A stretch of 34,811 bases of DNA from an uncultured Bacteroidota bacterium (GCA_903844645.1 CAIMUP010000032.1:1-34811), one strand, 5' to 3'; counted from the first letter of the stretch, positions 1-9,050 are shown. Numbers and translations are program-made. The notes: a model not told the origin generated them from the letters alone.

Positions 1-315
1 ACCAAGGTGTTTTACTTTTGTACCGAGGTGTTTTACTTTTTTACCGAGGTGTTTTACTTTTTTACCTTGGTAAAAAAGTAAATCACCTTGGTAAAAAAGT
101 AAAAAGACGAGGTAAAAAAGCAAAAAGACGAAGTGTTTCACTTTTATGACGATAAGATGCATCGAAATGACGAATAAAAAACTTGGAATGACGAATCATT
201 AAAGAGGAATGACGACTCTTTTTCTTGGAATGATGAATCATTCAAGGTGAATGACGAATGATTCACTTGGAACGACGAATCATTCAAGGTGAATGACGAA
301 TGATTTTACTTTAAT
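1..315. repeat. 21-bp-period intergenic array A (open at left edge)
   Basis: Fifteen consecutive 21-base units run in unbroken register from base 1. Units 1-3 begin ACCAAGG/ACCGAGG and continue with a T-rich segment; units 4-5 carry nearly the reverse complement of that sequence; from unit 5-6 onward almost every unit starts GACGA, followed by a largely variable 16 bases. Units 10-14 alternate between GAATCATTC and GAATGATTC cores. The array starts 32 bases beyond the stop codon of the response regulator and continues off the window. No credible gene or terminator is seen in 1-347. Confidence 0.85.
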
Positions 316-347
316 GACTCATCAAATAATGGAATGAAGACTATTTT

Positions 348-977
348 CTATCTCGGAAACACCTTATTCAAAGCATCTGTCCGGCTTTGGACTTGCAGCT
401 TCTCGTAAATATTGTGGATATGACACCGAACCGTTCCTTTATCAATGTTTAATTGATCACCAATCTCCTTATACCGAAATCCTTTGGCTAATAATTGTAG
501 AATCTCCGCCTCACGCGGCGTTAATAACTCCAAATTCTTATTCGTCTTCGGTTTCTGCATGGCAGAAATTACTTTTCTTGCTATTAATCTGCTCATCGGT
601 GCCCCGCCTTGATGCAAATCAATGATAGATTCTAATATTTCGACCGGACTTGTGTTCTTTAAAATATAGCCCGTAGCCCCCGCCTTCAAAGCTTCGAATA
701 CATTCTCATCATCCTCGTATATTGTACATATTAAATACTGTGATTTGGGGCATTGATCTACCAATTGCCTCACACATTCGATGCCATTAATACCGGGCAG
801 CCCAATATCCATCAAAACCACATCTGGGCAGATAGCAGGAATGTGTATTAACGCATCTTCAGCGTTTCCATACACCCCAACGAGGCTGAATCCCGATGAA
901 CCCTTGACTAACATCATCAAAGAATCGCGGATAATCTCCGTATCTTCCACTATTACCACCTTTATTTCGGTATCCAT
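348..977 (-). CDS. LuxR/NarL-family response regulator
   Basis: DNA-binding response regulator of 209 residues, the usual size for the NarL/FixJ class. The receiver domain spans about residues 5-122: acidic pair E11-D12, phosphoacceptor D57 in VVLMD, T85 and K107. A LuxR-type helix-turn-helix starts at LTPREAEIL (152-160) and covers about 150-205. It lies 108 bases downstream of, and on the same strand as, a sensor kinase of the HisKA_3 class that normally pairs with this class, so the two almost certainly form a two-component system. A -7-like box TAATTTTG on the minus strand at 1021-1028 may give it its own promoter. Target genes cannot be read from the sequence. The gene end has no intrinsic terminator; it runs into repeat array A. 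Confidence 0.93.
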   Translation of the reverse strand: MDTEIKVVIVEDTEIIRDSLMMLVKGSSGFSLVGVYGNAEDALIHIPAICPDVVLMDIGLPGINGIECVRQLVDQCPKSQYLICTIYEDDENVFEALKAGATGYILKNTSPVEILESIIDLHQGGAPMSRLIARKVISAMQKPKTNKNLELLTPREAEILQLLAKGFRYKEIGDQLNIDKGTVRCHIHNIYEKLQVQSRTDALNKVFPR

Positions 978-1085
978 TGTTATTAATTTGTAAGGAATGA
1001 ACTTCTTTTATTAAAGGATGCAAAATTAGGCTTTCGATTAGGATAAATCTATATAACTTTTGTTATAGAACCAAAACAAATGGTT

Positions 1086-3158
1086 TCAAACCAAGGGGAA
1101 ATTAATGGAAGTTTTGGTTCCTTTATCAGGGATGGATTCCACTTCAAATGTACCCTTGAGATTGTTCATCCGGTTGTTCATATTTTTTAATCCATTCCCG
1201 AATCTTCTGGTTTCTTTGGTATTAAAACCAATGCCATTATCGGTAATTACAATCATCATGTTTTGATCATTGCCCGTAACGCTGATGCTTACTTCGGTAG
1301 CATGTGTATGTTTGTTAATATTCGCTAAGGTTTCCTTCACAACAAGGAAAATATTTCGCCGCATCATGCCCGTCATCACCTTCTCCGCGATGCGTTCCGG
1401 CAGATTAATATTTAATTTTATCGGCAGATGTTCAAAGTATTCCTTGGCGAAGGTTTCGACATAGATAATCAGGTTCTCCAACGTATCATTCGATGAATTC
1501 ATCGTCCAGATAATGATGCGCATTTGTTCAATCATCTGCTTCGAACTTTGTTTAATCTTCTCCACATTTGCTCCTGTCAATTCGTTGTTATTGGCATTCT
1601 GAATCTGTTCGCTCATCACATAAATACTTATCAAGCCGGCACCCAAATCGTCATGCAAATCCCTGCTGATACGGCTTCGCTCTTGCTCCAATGATTTTTG
1701 TCTTCTTTCTTTTGCGATTCTATTTCTAAGAATAATTACGATGATTAAAAAAATAACCACGATCGCCATCACCAGGAAAATAACATTGCGCCTGAACTTC
1801 TGCTTTTCAACTTCTTTGGCTAATAAAAGATCCTTTTTATCTTGATCCGATTTCTGAATTGCATCCTCCCTGTCAAAGTCATATTGCATTTGCAAACCCT
1901 TCATCTTACTGGCGTTTTCATCATTAAAAAGACTATCTTTTAATTGCTGATATCGCAACTGATAATCGTACGCTGTTTTATAATTATACATGGCGGCATA
2001 AATATCCGATAGGTGATTGTAGCTCTTTTTGATTTCATCTTTAGCCCCAATCTCGGCAGCCAATTGAAGCCCTAATAATTCATGCTTCAAAGCCTCCTGA
2101 TAAGCTCCTTGCTTTTCATAAACTCCCCCCAATTCGATTTGGATTAAAGTGATTCCATGTTTGCTAAAAAGCCGTTCATGTTCCTCCAAAGCGATGTATA
2201 AAGTCTTCAATGCTTCGTCATAATTCTTCATGGTAATGTAAATCATTGCCAAATTAAAATGGGTAAAAGCACTACCCCCATCGTCGCCAAGCTCTTTATT
2301 TATCTTCAATGAAGCCTGTTGATTTTTTATCGCTTCCTCGAAGTTTCCTTGCTTCAAATAAATATTGCCCATGTAGGCATAAGATGCAGACAAGATAAAT
2401 TTATTCCCCGTCTCTTCTCCTATTTTTAAAACATATTGATAATATTTCAAAGCCTCGTTGAAGTTGCCTTGGTTATAATAAATCTGGCCTATGTCGCCAT
2501 TCGAAATTGCTATCTGATCTTTATCTTTCAGCTCCTCACCAAGCTTCAATGCAATGAAATAATCTTTCAACCCTTCGGGGAAATTCCCTAAGCCGGAATA
2601 GAGGTGCCCCATCTTGCCATAGCTGGCAGCCATACCCGATTTGTCGCCAATTTCTTCGCGAACTTTTATCGCCTTCAAATGATATTTGATAGACTCTTTA
2701 TAATCACTTTTATTGCCGTACATGATGCCTATATTATTATACGTCCAGCCCACCCCTTCCTTATCATTAATATCAATCCTGATCTGTAAAGCCTTCTGAA
2801 AATAATCCAAAGCCTGTGTAAAATCCTGCTTAGTCATGTAAGCAAGTCCCATTCCATTATAGCCACTGGCAACACCTTTTTTATATCCTATATTGTCCGA
2901 AAAAGCCACAATCTGATTAGCTAAAACGATTCCGGTATCCGGATTATAATACCAAATTTCTTTAAAAATCTTGTACATAATATTCGCTTTTGCAGTATCC
3001 ATTAAAGGCATAGCTTTGGTACCCAATTCCTTTTTATAAGCTTCATATTTCTTCATTTCTATCTGCAAGGAATCAATCACCTTTTGGTTTTGCGCTTCGC
3101 AATGAAGAGTGAAAAGCGAACTGTGAAGGGCAAGCAGGAGGATACGGATTCGTTTCAT
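1086..3158 (-). CDS. TPR-sensor histidine kinase (HisKA_3/HATPase)
   Basis: A 690-residue sensor kinase. Residues 1-22 look like a signal peptide. Residues about 95-400 are seven to eight tetratricopeptide repeats (repeated A-x-x-Y-x-x-x-G and AL-x-x-Y-x-x-AL patterns), a coiled coil follows (about 415-455), then one membrane helix (459-477). The cytoplasmic kinase half has the HisKA_3 box RDLHDDLGAGL with phospho-acceptor H502, N-box KETLANINKHTHA (608-620), G1 DNGIGF (640-645) and G2 GNGLKNM (654-660). This is the common Bacteroidota layout in which an extracytoplasmic TPR sensor controls a NarL-type regulator, which follows directly. A minus-strand TACTTTTG box at 3187-3194 lies 28 bases before the start. 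The ligand is unknown. Confidence 0.93.
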   Translation of the reverse strand: MKRIRILLLALHSSLFTLHCEAQNQKVIDSLQIEMKKYEAYKKELGTKAMPLMDTAKANIMYKIFKEIWYYNPDTGIVLANQIVAFSDNIGYKKGVASGYNGMGLAYMTKQDFTQALDYFQKALQIRIDINDKEGVGWTYNNIGIMYGNKSDYKESIKYHLKAIKVREEIGDKSGMAASYGKMGHLYSGLGNFPEGLKDYFIALKLGEELKDKDQIAISNGDIGQIYYNQGNFNEALKYYQYVLKIGEETGNKFILSASYAYMGNIYLKQGNFEEAIKNQQASLKINKELGDDGGSAFTHFNLAMIYITMKNYDEALKTLYIALEEHERLFSKHGITLIQIELGGVYEKQGAYQEALKHELLGLQLAAEIGAKDEIKKSYNHLSDIYAAMYNYKTAYDYQLRYQQLKDSLFNDENASKMKGLQMQYDFDREDAIQKSDQDKKDLLLAKEVEKQKFRRNVIFLVMAIVVIFLIIVIILRNRIAKERRQKSLEQERSRISRDLHDDLGAGLISIYVMSEQIQNANNNELTGANVEKIKQSSKQMIEQMRIIIWTMNSSNDTLENLIIYVETFAKEYFEHLPIKLNINLPERIAEKVMTGMMRRNIFLVVKETLANINKHTHATEVSISVTGNDQNMMIVITDNGIGFNTKETRRFGNGLKNMNNRMNNLKGTFEVESIPDKGTKTSINFPLV

Positions 3159-3186
3159 AGGGGAATTGCTGGTGATATTAGGAGGG

Positions 3187-3194
3187 CAAAAGTA
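3187..3194 (-). promoter_or_regulatory. -7 box (TACTTTTG) for the TPR kinase operon
   Basis: It matches the Bacteroidota -7 consensus TAnnTTTG exactly, 28 bases before the kinase start. No TTG is seen at the usual distance upstream, so the call rests on one element. Confidence 0.5.
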
Positions 3195-3369
3195 GGAAAG
3201 AGGGCGAATACTCGAAAAATATCAGTTATTTGGGAAAAAAGGTATTTATTCATACCCCCGTATTTTGACATGCTACAATTTTTTATTTTCTTATCTGATG
3301 ATATATAAAGTGCTTATTAATACCTTATTAAATGGTATCATGCCATCTTTCTATCTTGCTTTTAGGAAA

Positions 3370-3593
3370 CTGGGGATTGAAAATCCCCAGTGAAGGATTT
3401 GCAATCCCCAGTCGTGGCGTAGTAAGCCCCAGTTGTGGCGTAGTAAGCCCCAGTTGTGGCGTAGTAAGCCCCAGTTGTGGCGTAGCAAGCCCCAGTTGTG
3501 GCGTAGTAATCCCCAGTTGTGGCGTAGTAATCCCCAGTTGTGGCGTAGCAAGCCTCCATCGTGAATTCCAGAGCCTTATTTAGAGGAATGGAA
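3370..3593. repeat. 21-bp-period intergenic array B with conserved tail
   Basis: Nine units of exactly 21 bases occupy 3370-3558. The first is a palindrome: arms CTGGGGATT and AATCCCCAG around a 3-base loop. The second is a decayed version, and units 3-9 share GTGGCGTAG followed by YAAKCCCCAG. The array is followed by a 32-base tail (3562-3593) that recurs, inverted and with 29 of 32 bases identical, at 11100-11131 beside a shorter array of the same palindromic unit. Open frames through the array on both strands simply follow from a period divisible by three. The region 3159-3673 has no gene; the array lies 81-304 bases beyond the stop of hflX. Confidence 0.9.
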
Positions 3594-3673
3594 GATTAAT
3601 TATCGGAATTTGCATCCCTAATTAGGGCTGTGAAGGGAATAATAATGGCTTGGAATGGGAGGAGAAAAGGTTG

Positions 3674-4879
3674 TTATCCGAGCAGGTAATTCGGGTAGCG
3701 GATAAAGAATTTTTGCTTCACGAGTTCCATCAGTACCTTGCGGAATTCGTCGACGTTCTCGCGGGTAACGGCGGAAACAAAAATGATGTGCAAATCGTCT
3801 GATGGCGCGTCTTTGCTCAACCACGACCCTTTCAAATCTTCGAGGCTAAGGTGTTCCTTTTCCATCGGCGATAAATCGTCGTCCTCTCGCTGAATATGGC
3901 GGTATGCATCTATCTTATTGAATACCAAAATCGTCATCTTGTTGCTCGCCCTAATGTCCACCAAAGTTTGGTTCACGACCTTGATTTGATCCTCGAAAGA
4001 GGGGTGCGAAATATCCACAACATGGATGAGAATATCGGCTTCCCGGACCTCATCCAACGTGGATTTGAAACTCTCCACCAAGTCATGCGGCAGCTTCCGA
4101 ATAAAGCCCACCGTGTCCGACAAAAGGAAGGGGATATTGTCGTAAACGACCTTGCGAACGGTGGTGTCCAGCGTCGCGAAAAGTTTGTTCTCGGCAAAGA
4201 CATCGGACTTGGAGATGAGATTCATAATGGTTGATTTGCCGACGTTCGTGTATCCCGTCAACGCCACCCGAATCATGTCGCCACGTTGTTTTCTCTGGGT
4301 GGCATTTTGTTTTTCTATTTCTTTTAATTTCTCTTTCAGGCGAGATAATTTTTCTTTGATCACCCGTTTATCCGTCTCAATTTCAGACTCCCCCGGACCG
4401 CGCATCCCGATACCGCCTTGCTGCTTTTCGAGGTGCGTCCACATCCTCGTAAGCCGCGGAAGAAGGTATTTATATTGGGCTAATTCCACTTGGGTTTTGG
4501 CTTGTGCCGTCCTTGCTCGCTTCGCGAAGATGTCGAGAATCAAGGTGTTTCGATCCAATATCCTGCATCCCAAAACCTCTTCGATATTCTTGATTTGGGA
4601 GCCGGATAATTCGTCATCGAAGATCACGACATTGATTGCATTCTCCTTCACAAAGTCGCGCACTTCGTTTAATTTCCCCGTGCCGATGTACGTTCTCGAA
4701 TCCGGCGAAGAGAGTTTTTGAGTATAAGATTTCACAGGAATAGCACCAGCTGTCTCGGTCAGGAATGCCAACTCCTCGAGGTATTCCTTTGCCTCTCTTT
4801 CGTTTTGGTTTTTGGTAATCAACCCCACCAATACGGCGCGTTCCTGGGGCTTGTGGGTGTCATGAGATTTTGGATTCAT
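3674..4879 (-). CDS. hflX: GTPase HflX
   Basis: HflX-family GTPase, about 401 residues. In characterised members it binds the 50S subunit and splits or rescues stalled 70S ribosomes. The N-terminal HflX domain is recognisable by the glycine-rich TYIGTGK (about 64-70) and the RRGPGE-like segment RGPGESEIETDK (161-172), followed by a charged helical linker. The G domain carries G1 GYTNVGKS (210-217), G3 DTVGF (256-260) and G4 NKID (322-325), counting from one residue upstream of the chosen start. The ATG at 4879 is preferred over a TTG at 4882. It begins 6 bases after the stop of the membrane cytochrome, so the two are probably co-transcribed. Confidence 0.96.
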   Translation of the reverse strand: MNPKSHDTHKPQERAVLVGLITKNQNEREAKEYLEELAFLTETAGAIPVKSYTQKLSSPDSRTYIGTGKLNEVRDFVKENAINVVIFDDELSGSQIKNIEEVLGCRILDRNTLILDIFAKRARTAQAKTQVELAQYKYLLPRLTRMWTHLEKQQGGIGMRGPGESEIETDKRVIKEKLSRLKEKLKEIEKQNATQRKQRGDMIRVALTGYTNVGKSTIMNLISKSDVFAENKLFATLDTTVRKVVYDNIPFLLSDTVGFIRKLPHDLVESFKSTLDEVREADILIHVVDISHPSFEDQIKVVNQTLVDIRASNKMTILVFNKIDAYRHIQREDDDLSPMEKEHLSLEDLKGSWLSKDAPSDDLHIIFVSAVTRENVDEFRKVLMELVKQKFFIRYPNYLLG

Positions 4880-4885
4880 CAATAC

Positions 4886-5503
4886 TTATTTTAATCTCAA
4901 AGTTTCGACATAAGTAGCCACAGCTTCGCGTTCCGCATCCGAGAGTTTGTCGTAAGCCGGCATCATGTTTTTACCATTGTTAATAATAGATAATTCCGAA
5001 TTGTGATCCATGGATGACAGGGATAAATCTTTCGCACCGTTATTACCCAGGTTGCCTTTTGCTCCGTGACAATTCTGACAGTTATTCTTGTAAATATCCT
5101 GCCCATCCACCACGCCATTTGCTGAAGCCTTTACTTTCGGAATCTTAGACATTTCAGCCATACCATACGCCCCAATAATCATCACAAAGGCAAGCACTGC
5201 CAGCATCTTGTTTTGCTTTTTGAAAGCGATAATAGCCACCGGGATAGACGTTAATACGATTACAATTTTCACAATCAAGAGGGTCTGCAATGTGCCCAAC
5301 AAAGCGATCATCCAGATACCTGTAGCTAGGAAGAGTACACTAATAATCATCTCCGGAATTTTAAATACGCGGGTGAATCGTTGCAAAGACGTGGGCTTGT
5401 TTGCAACTAACAAAACCGTCTTGATTAAGTAGATAAGGATAAAGACATTCACCACGACTACATGGGTCAATTTTATGGTATCGAAATTCATAATGTTAAG
5501 CAT
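4886..5503 (-). CDS. Four-helix membrane protein with C-terminal cytochrome c domain
   Basis: A 205-residue protein. Residues about 10-115 form four hydrophobic segments, resembling small SirB/CopD-like four-helix membrane modules. After a linker, residues 130-205 form a class I cytochrome c domain with one haem-binding CQNCH (142-146) and a GKNMMPAY segment (178-185) supplying the likely axial Met. The cytochrome would face the periplasm and probably shuttles electrons in respiration; the partner is not evident. The start could also be the ATG at 5491. A minus-strand TATCTTTG at 5524-5531 lies about 20 bases upstream. Being co-directional and 6 bases from hflX is an unusual pairing of functions. 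Confidence 0.85.
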   Translation of the reverse strand: MLNIMNFDTIKLTHVVVVNVFILIYLIKTVLLVANKPTSLQRFTRVFKIPEMIISVLFLATGIWMIALLGTLQTLLIVKIVIVLTSIPVAIIAFKKQNKMLAVLAFVMIIGAYGMAEMSKIPKVKASANGVVDGQDIYKNNCQNCHGAKGNLGNNGAKDLSLSSMDHNSELSIINNGKNMMPAYDKLSDAEREAVATYVETLRLK

Positions 5504-5523
5504 TTAATTAATTTTAGTTTCGG

Positions 5524-5531
5524 CAAAGATA
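5524..5531 (-). promoter_or_regulatory. -7 box (TATCTTTG) for cytochrome-hflX operon
   Basis: Exact match to TAnnTTTG, 20 bases before the cytochrome start. It sits just downstream (in minus orientation) of the tRNA-Lys gene, so read-through from the tRNA is also possible. No clear TTG element. Confidence 0.5.
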
Positions 5532-5577
5532 CAAAACAGAAGACAGATAAGCGTTTTCCTTATCTGCCCTCTAATTG

Positions 5578-5650
<73 letters not shown>

Positions 5651-5711
5651 ATTTTATTTTTGTGGGTGCAAATCTATAAAAATAATATCATAAAATTAAC
5701 CCTTCATTTTC

Positions 5712-5719
5712 TATTTTTG
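5712..5719 (+). promoter_or_regulatory. -7 box (TATTTTTG) four bases before a start codon
   Basis: Exact match to TAnnTTTG ending 4 bases before the ATG at 5724. Initiation at the usual distance would place the transcript start on or next to the A of the ATG, i.e. a leaderless mRNA. No TTG at 17-23 bases upstream. Confidence 0.5.
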
Positions 5720-5723
5720 CAAA

Positions 5724-6734
5724 ATGGATACATTGACACATACAGTCCTTGGCGCAACGGTCGGGGAGGCGATACTAGGCAAAAAAATCGGGAAGGCAGC
5801 GATGCTTTGGGGAGCATTATTCAGCAATTTGCCAGACATAGATACGGTAACCCATTTCTACATGGACCCAGTGGATGGACTCCTTGCACACCGCGGGTTT
5901 ACACACTCCATCTTATTTTCTTGGATGCTGATTCCGGTGCTCACTTTGTTCTTTTTTAAGATGTATCAAAAGCGAGAAACGACGCATAAAGATTGGCTGA
6001 AATTCTTCTTCATCACCTCGTTTTCGCATTTGTTTTTAGATTGTTTAACATCGTACGGAACGGGTTTGCTGGAACCATTCTCGCACGACCGTATTTCAAT
6101 AAATACCATCTTCGTGATAGACCCTTTTTATACGTTGCCGATCTTGATTTCTACCCTTGCATTATTGATATTAAAGAGGGATGCAAGGGCAAGGAAAGCC
6201 TTTGTTATCGGGGGTTTGACGATTAGTACGATGTACCTTGTCTTCACTTTTATTATTAAAAAGCAGGTGGATAAAACGATGGTGAATTCGATGAAAGCGC
6301 AGCATCATAATTACACTTCGATGATGACTACGCCGACTCCGCTGAATGCGATTTTGTGGAACGCGATTGCATCCAATGATAGCGGATATTGGGTCGGGAA
6401 TTATTCTTTGCTGGATTCCAAAAAGGAGATCGAATTTTATTTTATTCCCCGAAATGATAGCCTTATCAGAGATGAAATTCGGGAGGAGCGGATGCAAAAA
6501 TTGATTCGTTTTTCGCAGGGATTTTATGCTATTACTCAAGAAAAGGATGCACTTTTTTTCCACGACCTTCGCTTTGGGCAGACGATGAATTGGGATTCGG
6601 CGTCGGCTCCTTTTTCATTTAATTATAGGATTAATGGGGAGGGCGATGGGGCTATATTTTTGCAGAAAGGGAGGCTTCAGGGGAATTTTTTGGAGACGAT
6701 TTCTCATTTAATTCGGAGGATAAAGGGGAATTAA
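5724..6734 (+). CDS. YdjM/DUF457-type membrane-bound metal-dependent hydrolase
   Basis: A 336-residue integral membrane protein of the YdjM family (annotated elsewhere as inner membrane metal-dependent hydrolase; biochemical role poorly defined). The family signatures are present: THTVLG near the N-terminus with H6, NLPDID (35-40), HRGFTHS (56-62) and SHLFLDCLTSYG (101-112), supplying the His/Asp residues expected to bind metal. Hydrophobic helices alternate through about residue 185, followed by a roughly 150-residue soluble C-terminal part. It is transcribed alone, divergently from the tRNA. A stable hairpin and repeat array C follow it instead of an intrinsic terminator. Confidence 0.85.
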   Translation: MDTLTHTVLGATVGEAILGKKIGKAAMLWGALFSNLPDIDTVTHFYMDPVDGLLAHRGFTHSILFSWMLIPVLTLFFFKMYQKRETTHKDWLKFFFITSFSHLFLDCLTSYGTGLLEPFSHDRISINTIFVIDPFYTLPILISTLALLILKRDARARKAFVIGGLTISTMYLVFTFIIKKQVDKTMVNSMKAQHHNYTSMMTTPTPLNAILWNAIASNDSGYWVGNYSLLDSKKEIEFYFIPRNDSLIRDEIREERMQKLIRFSQGFYAITQEKDALFFHDLRFGQTMNWDSASAPFSFNYRINGEGDGAIFLQKGRLQGNFLETISHLIRRIKGN

Positions 6735-6752
6735 AACCCGATTTCCTGCGGC

Positions 6753-6784
6753 TTCCATTTTATCCCGCGAAAGCGGAAATGGAA
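6753..6784 (+). other. Stable hairpin with GAAA tetraloop after the YdjM-type gene
   Basis: Arms TTCCATTT (6753-6760) and AAATGGAA (6777-6784) enclose an inner stem CCGC/GCGG closed by a GAAA loop, with a 4-base bulge (TATC) on the 5' side. There is no T tract, so it is not a typical intrinsic terminator; it may stabilise the mRNA 3' end. Confidence 0.55.
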
Positions 6785-6889
6785 AAATGGCGATTCAAGG
6801 AAAAGTAACCGTGTTGACAGCTAAAAGCATGATAATGGTGTAATAAAGACCGTAAAACCTCTTTGCCGATGCCTTATACGGAGTTACTG

Positions 6890-7078
6890 TTTTGACAAAA
6901 CAGCAACTTGTTTCGACAAAACACGAAGCTGGTTTTCCTAAAAAGCTTATTGGTTTTCCTAAACAGTTTCGTGGTTTTCCTAAACAGTTTCGTGGTTCTT
7001 TAAAACAGTTTCGTGATTCTTCAAAACAGTTTCATGATTCAACAAAAAAGCTTCGTGGTTTATTAAAACAGGTTTCGA
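6890..7078. repeat. 21-bp-period intergenic array C
   Basis: Nine consecutive 21-base units, all in register. The first two contain TTTTGACAAAAC/TTTCGACAAAAC, the next ones GTTTTCCTAAACAGTTTC, and the last decay toward GTTTATTAAAACAGG. A and T runs within each unit are partly complementary. The array lies in the 453-base gap 6735-7187 between the YdjM-type gene and sufA; the remaining sequence shows only the upstream hairpin and the sufA promoter. Confidence 0.88.
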
Positions 7079-7155
7079 TTTGGATCAAGTTTATCGGTAT
7101 TTCTGTGAAAGAAAATCTTGAGATTACAGCCCTCGAAAATGTCGCGGCATTTTTG

Positions 7156-7163
7156 TAGTTTTG
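7156..7163 (+). promoter_or_regulatory. -7 box (TAGTTTTG) of the sufA-sufB unit
   Basis: Exact match to TAnnTTTG, 24 bases before the ATG of the sufA-like gene. No convincing TTG element upstream; it starts 77 bases after repeat array C ends. Confidence 0.5.
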
Positions 7164-7187
7164 CATTCTAAATAAAATAGTATTAAC

Positions 7188-7514
7188 ATGATAACAGTAA
7201 CTGAAAAAGCGAAAGAGAAATTAACGACCCTTCGGGGCGAGGGTAAGTACGATGAAAACTATTTTGTCCGCGTAGGAGTAGAGGGCGGAGGGTGTTCGGG
7301 GCTTTCTTATAAGCTCGATTTTGATAACACGATGAAGGCTGACGACAAGGTTTTTGAGGATAAAGGGGTGAAGATAGTGGTGGATAAAAAGAGTTTTTTG
7401 TATCTCTTAGGCACGGAGTTGGAATTCACCGATGGGTTGAACGGCAAGGGTTTTCAATTCAATAATCCGAATGCGAGCCGGACCTGTGGCTGTGGCGAAA
7501 GTTTCTCTGTTTAA
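7188..7514 (+). CDS. sufA: HesB/IscA/SufA-type iron-sulfur carrier
   Basis: A 108-residue A-type carrier that accepts Fe-S clusters from the SUF scaffold and passes them to apoproteins. The three ligand cysteines are present: C36 in GGGCSGLSY and C100/C102 in TCGCGESF. Length is normal for the family. The stop codon is 9 bases before the sufB ATG, so the two are translated from one mRNA. The symbol is chosen from the sufB context; iscA or erpA would fit the protein sequence equally well. Confidence 0.93.
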   Translation: MITVTEKAKEKLTTLRGEGKYDENYFVRVGVEGGGCSGLSYKLDFDNTMKADDKVFEDKGVKIVVDKKSFLYLLGTELEFTDGLNGKGFQFNNPNASRTCGCGESFSV

Positions 7515-7523
7515 TTGGATTTT

Positions 7524-8969
7524 ATGACATCAGAACAAGAATTATTAGAGCAGGTAGCGAACTCAGAATATAAGTATGGTTTCGTTTCCGATTTTGAATC
7601 AGATGCCGCACCAGCGGGCTTATCAGAGGATATAGTTCGTTTTATTTCTGCTAAAAAAGAAGAGCCGGAATGGTTATTAGAATGGCGTTTGCGAGCCTAT
7701 CGTCATTGGTTGACTTTGGAGGAACCTAATTGGGCAAATATCCATCATCCGCCGATAAATTATCAAGATATTATTTATTATTCTGCCCCGAAAGCCAAGA
7801 AAGTGTTGAACTCTTTGGATGAAGTGGATCCTGAAATGTTGGCAACCTTTGCGAAGCTGGGCATCTCATTAGAAGAGCAGAAGCGACTGACAGGCGTGGC
7901 GGTGGATGCCGTGATTGATAGCGTTTCGGTGAAGACGACCTTTACGGCAAAACTGGGCGAATTAGGGATTATCTTTTGCTCCTTTTCAGATGCCGTGAAG
8001 CATCATCCCAAATTGGTGAGGGAATATCTGGGATCTGTCGTTCCGCATACCGATAATTACTTTGCGGCTTTGAACTCTGCGGTCTTTAGTGATGGATCGT
8101 TTTGCTATATTCCAAAGGGGGTGAGATGCCCTATGGAATTGTCCACTTATTTCAGAATAAACGCCGCCAATACCGGGCAATTTGAACGCACTTTAATCAT
8201 CGCCGATGAAGGAAGTTATGTAAGTTATTTGGAAGGCTGCACTGCGCCCATGCGGGATGAAAACCAGCTACACGCAGCGGTTGTAGAGCTGATTGCTTTG
8301 GAGAACGGGCAGATAAAATACTCCACCGTGCAGAACTGGTATCCGGGAAATAAAGAAGGAATTGGCGGCATCTATAACTTCGTTACCAAGCGAGGAATAT
8401 GTGCCGGCAAAAACTCCAAGATTTCGTGGACACAGGTAGAGACCGGCTCGGCTATCACTTGGAAGTATCCGGGAGTTATCCTGAAGGGTGATAATTCTAT
8501 TGGCGAGTTTTATTCGGTGGCAGTTACCAATAATTACCAGCAAGCTGATACCGGCACCAAGATGATTCATATTGGCAAGAATACTAAGAGTACGATCATC
8601 TCTAAAGGCATCTCCGGCGGAAAGAGCCAGAATAGTTATCGGGGCTTGGTGAAGATTAATAAAAAGGCTACGAATGCCCGTAATTTCTCTCAATGCGACA
8701 GTCTTTTGCTTGGCGATAAATGTGGCGCGCATACCTTTCCTTACCTCGAGGTGAATAATAGTTCTGCCGTGGTAGAGCATGAAGCGACAACATCAAAAGT
8801 GGGAGAAGATCAGATATTTTATTGTAATCAACGCGGTATTTCCACCGAGGATGCCGTCGGTTTAATTGTCAATGGATATTGCAAGGAAGTCTTTAATCAA
8901 TTGCCTATGGAGTTTGCTGTCGAAGCCCAGAAGTTGCTTGCCATTAGCCTCGAAGGCAGCGTCGGGTAA
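7524..8969 (+). CDS. sufB: Fe-S cluster assembly protein SufB
   Basis: SufB, 481 residues, full length. It forms the SufBC(2)D scaffold on which [Fe-S] clusters are assembled in the cytoplasm. The beta-helix core is recognisable by [23 protein letters not shown] (split about 188-210), [19 protein letters not shown] (C239), and the C-terminal block with C391, C400 in CGAHTFPY and H420 in [14 protein letters not shown]. These lie in the segments implicated in cluster assembly. ATG at 7524 is taken rather than a TTG at 7515. In most Bacteroidota sufC and sufD follow at once; here a terminator, repeat array D and an unrelated gene come next. Confidence 0.96.
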   Translation: MTSEQELLEQVANSEYKYGFVSDFESDAAPAGLSEDIVRFISAKKEEPEWLLEWRLRAYRHWLTLEEPNWANIHHPPINYQDIIYYSAPKAKKVLNSLDEVDPEMLATFAKLGISLEEQKRLTGVAVDAVIDSVSVKTTFTAKLGELGIIFCSFSDAVKHHPKLVREYLGSVVPHTDNYFAALNSAVFSDGSFCYIPKGVRCPMELSTYFRINAANTGQFERTLIIADEGSYVSYLEGCTAPMRDENQLHAAVVELIALENGQIKYSTVQNWYPGNKEGIGGIYNFVTKRGICAGKNSKISWTQVETGSAITWKYPGVILKGDNSIGEFYSVAVTNNYQQADTGTKMIHIGKNTKSTIISKGISGGKSQNSYRGLVKINKKATNARNFSQCDSLLLGDKCGAHTFPYLEVNNSSAVVEHEATTSKVGEDQIFYCNQRGISTEDAVGLIVNGYCKEVFNQLPMEFAVEAQKLLAISLEGSVG

Positions 8970-8996
8970 GCGAATCAGAACTTAGATAATAATTCT

Positions 8997-9050
8997 CATC
9001 ATCGTCGTGTTGCAGCCCCGTAAATACGGGACTATCACACGACGATGACG
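8997..9050 (+). other. Nested inverted repeat downstream of sufB
   Basis: Outer arms 8997-9010 and 9037-9050 pair over 12 continuous bases (CATCGTCGTGT region) plus one mismatch and one further pair. Inside lies a second hairpin, CCCGTA AA TACGGG (9017-9030). There is no T tract after the stem. It stands between the sufB stop and the true terminator, so it would form a structured 3' UTR. Confidence 0.65.

Noticed and set aside
1-315. CRISPR array
   Set aside because: The step is only 21 bases with a 5-7 base constant core, far too short for repeat plus spacer, and no cas gene is in the window.
3332-3583. Open frames on both strands with heptad peptide repeats through array B (also in arrays C, D, E and F)
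   Set aside because: A tandem period divisible by three, or one free of stop codons, keeps several frames open at once. No promoter or start context, and frames are open on both strands.
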